DNA of 7,060 nt, from assembly GCA_964517215.1 (NCBI GenBank), contig CAZFBR010000184.1:1-7060 (forward strand). Reading direction: 5' to 3'. Positions within the stretch are counted from its first letter, which is position 1; each line of letters opens with the position of its first letter. Position numbers and translations under genes: made by a program. Below the pieces are notes generated by a model. That model was not told where the DNA came from, made no database searches, and worked only from the letters and a program-made list of their open reading frames with translations. The DNA is from CAZFBR01 sp035353495 [NCBI: uncultured bacterium]. Lineage in GTDB: Bacteria > DAOPZR01. Below are positions 6,415-7,060 of this stretch, piece after piece.

Positions 6415-6903
6415 AATATCGCCGGGCAACGCTGTATTACCTATCGCAGAGACCAATCGCTATAGCATCGCCCGAGTTGGTTGTGGTTGAGTATAATTTC
6501 GCTGATAAGAGCAAGTGAAAATGTGTATTGTTTCTCAATCATTTCTCAACAGCGACGGATGGTAAGATTGGCAATATTGTGTAATGACATGATGTAATGT
6601 ATAAAATCGAAAAGAGATATAAAAATGTTAGGAGAAATGTATAATGCAGAATAATGATTGACTACGATATGAAAATAATCTATACATAGCGTAAGATAGC
6701 AATATGCGTGAAGGTGAAATGAATGGAAAGCGGCTTCACGGTGGTAAAATGAGAATGTTCCTGTATTTGTTTGATTGCATATGTGAAACGTGTGTTGCGG
6801 TTCTGAACAATGGTAAACTCAAACATAGCAGGAAACACTTGACGAGGGGGAAGTCGAATGGCGGCGTTGTATTCATTACAATTTGTAGCGATGCTTATTT
6901 TGC
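6415..6903. other. AT-rich low-coding segment
   Basis: GC falls from about 65-70% in the preceding genes to 36% over 6481-6900 (151 of 420 bases, hand count), with a minimum of 23% over 6601-6660. No conserved protein is recognisable. It holds a triplicated ATCGC (6443, 6456, 6467), tandem TTTCTCAA (6531-6538 and 6542-6549), two AATGTATAA copies 40 bp apart (6596 and 6636), promoter-like hexamers and one doubtful small ORF. It could be a long regulatory region for the exported gene at 6904, or a decayed or acquired segment. No terminator hairpin with a T-run was found after the GYF_2 gene. Confidence 0.7.
6658..6686 (+). promoter_or_regulatory. Possible promoter in the AT-rich segment
   Basis: TTGACT (6658-6663) and TATACA (6681-6686) are spaced by 17 bp. 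The -10 lacks the conserved last T, and such matches arise easily in AT-rich DNA. It would start near 6693, just upstream of the doubtful ORF at 6704/6719 and the exported gene at 6904. A second -10-like TACAAT (6877-6882) has no convincing -35. Confidence 0.25.
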
Positions 6904-6907
6904 ATGA
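6704..6907 (+). CDS. Doubtful small ORF before exported gene
   Basis: A 67-codon frame that I do not recognise. An internal ATG at 6719 has AAGGTGA just before it, with tight 2-nt spacing, and would give 62 residues. The product is basic, with a hydrophobic patch MRMFLYLF and cysteines in DCICETC, and has no known motif. Two things favour it: the promoter-like pair at 6658-6686, and a stop (TGA 6905-6907) that overlaps the next ATG (6904) as ATGA. Against it are the low-complexity AT-rich setting, base use unlike the other genes, and a competing 95-codon frame on the opposite strand. It could be chance or a small leader peptide. Confidence 0.2.
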   Translation: MREGEMNGKRLHGGKMRMFLYLFDCICETCVAVLNNGKLKHSRKHLTRGKSNGGVVFITICSDAYFA

Positions 6908-7060
6908 AAATAATGCTCTCTGAAAAGAAAGCGCGCGCGCGTGCTTGCTGCAACGTGCATGGCACAAGATTGATGTTGATGCTGTGTGCGTTGATTATGG
7001 TGACGGAGATGGCTTGCCCTACAGCCCTATTGGCTTCGGACACAGTTGCGGAATTGCGGG
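6904..7060 (+). CDS. Exported protein, N-terminal part (runs off edge)
   Basis: An open frame from ATG 6904 continues to the window end without a stop (52 full codons). Its start has a typical secretory signal peptide: a basic n-region with EKKARARA (7-14) and R22, a hydrophobic core LMLMLCALIMV (23-33), and a c-region ending TALLA before SDTVAELR. Signal peptidase I cleavage is likely near residue 44. C38 in TEMAC does not fit a lipobox well. Composition climbs back from about 40% to over 50% GC across it, consistent with entering real coding sequence. There is no clear Shine-Dalgarno; ATG 6913 is an alternative start. The mature domain lies outside the window, so its function cannot be named. 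Confidence 0.6.
   Translation, partial: MKIMLSEKKARARACCNVHGTRLMLMLCALIMVTEMACPTALLASDTVAELR
6931..6944. repeat. Alternating purine-pyrimidine (GC)n tract
   Basis: Fourteen bases alternate strictly purine-pyrimidine: five and a half GC units followed by TGC. The tract lies within codons 10-14 of the exported CDS (Ala-Arg-Ala-Arg-Ala). It is short for a contingency locus, but it is a dinucleotide repeat located where a slip would shift the frame before the signal-peptide core. Confidence 0.5.

Noticed and set aside
5605-6456. 283-codon minus-strand frame
   Set aside because: Antisense to the GYF_2 gene; low-information Arg/His-rich translation.
6411-6518. 35-codon GTG frame overlapping the GYF_2 stop as GTGA
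   Set aside because: No ribosome site, no recognisable motif and it runs straight into the AT-rich segment; the overlap alone is weak evidence.
6680-6967. 95-codon minus-strand frame in the AT-rich segment
   Set aside because: It overlaps the signal-peptide CDS antisense, has no promoter, ribosome site or motif, and long frames of this kind occur by chance.

Overview
This window is a GC-rich (about 65-70% by eye) stretch of bacterial chromosome carrying four complete housekeeping-type genes, one complete small membrane-protein gene and the 5' end of one more gene. The base composition changes abruptly near its right end. The proteins suggest a diderm bacterium: a periplasmic LysM/TPR scaffold, MurG, a eukaryote-like UDPGP-family uridylyltransferase in place of GalU, and a GYF_2 protein with a pseudopilin-like tail. 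The mix resembles the PVC group (Verrucomicrobiota, Kiritimatiellota, Lentisphaerota) or deltaproteobacteria. That is an impression from protein style; nothing here fixes the phylum. No rRNA, tRNA, CRISPR array, transposase or phage gene is visible.

Layout. Positions 1-192 are non-coding. They hold a REP-like GC-rich hairpin, a cluster of GCAAATA half-sites, and a perfect-consensus sigma70-type promoter (TTGACA, 17 bp, TATAAT). That promoter fires into an exported 652-residue TPR-LysM-coiled-coil-TPR protein (214-2172), followed 42 bp later by murG (2215-3309). The pair looks like a small cell-envelope operon and ends at a hairpin terminator (3316-3339). pabB (aminodeoxychorismate synthase component I) converges on it from the minus strand (3352-4455).

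pabB and a UTP-glucose-1-phosphate uridylyltransferase gene (4595-5671) diverge from a 139-bp intergenic region. Their two candidate promoters appear to share one -35 heptamer, TTGTCAA/TTGACAA. The pabB leader contains a 10-bp inverted repeat whose distal arm covers part of the Shine-Dalgarno sequence and the start codon. The uridylyltransferase gene overlaps by one base (TGATG) a 247-residue GYF_2-TM-pseudopilin-like protein (5671-6414).

From about 6430 to 6903 the DNA drops to roughly 36% GC (hand count 151/420 for 6481-6900) and has no convincing conserved gene. It contains short repeats, promoter-like hexamers and a doubtful 62-67 codon ORF. That ORF overlaps by ATGA the start of a clear secretory signal peptide at 6904, which opens a CDS running off the right edge.

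Functionally, MurG makes lipid II, UDP-glucose feeds glycan synthesis and the LysM/TPR protein probably binds peptidoglycan, so envelope biogenesis is the common theme. pabB (folate pathway) is an unrelated neighbour. The most interesting signals are regulatory: the shared -35, the start-codon-occluding hairpin and the half-site array. Two proteins are also of interest, the GYF_2/pseudopilin-like protein and the LysM/TPR scaffold.
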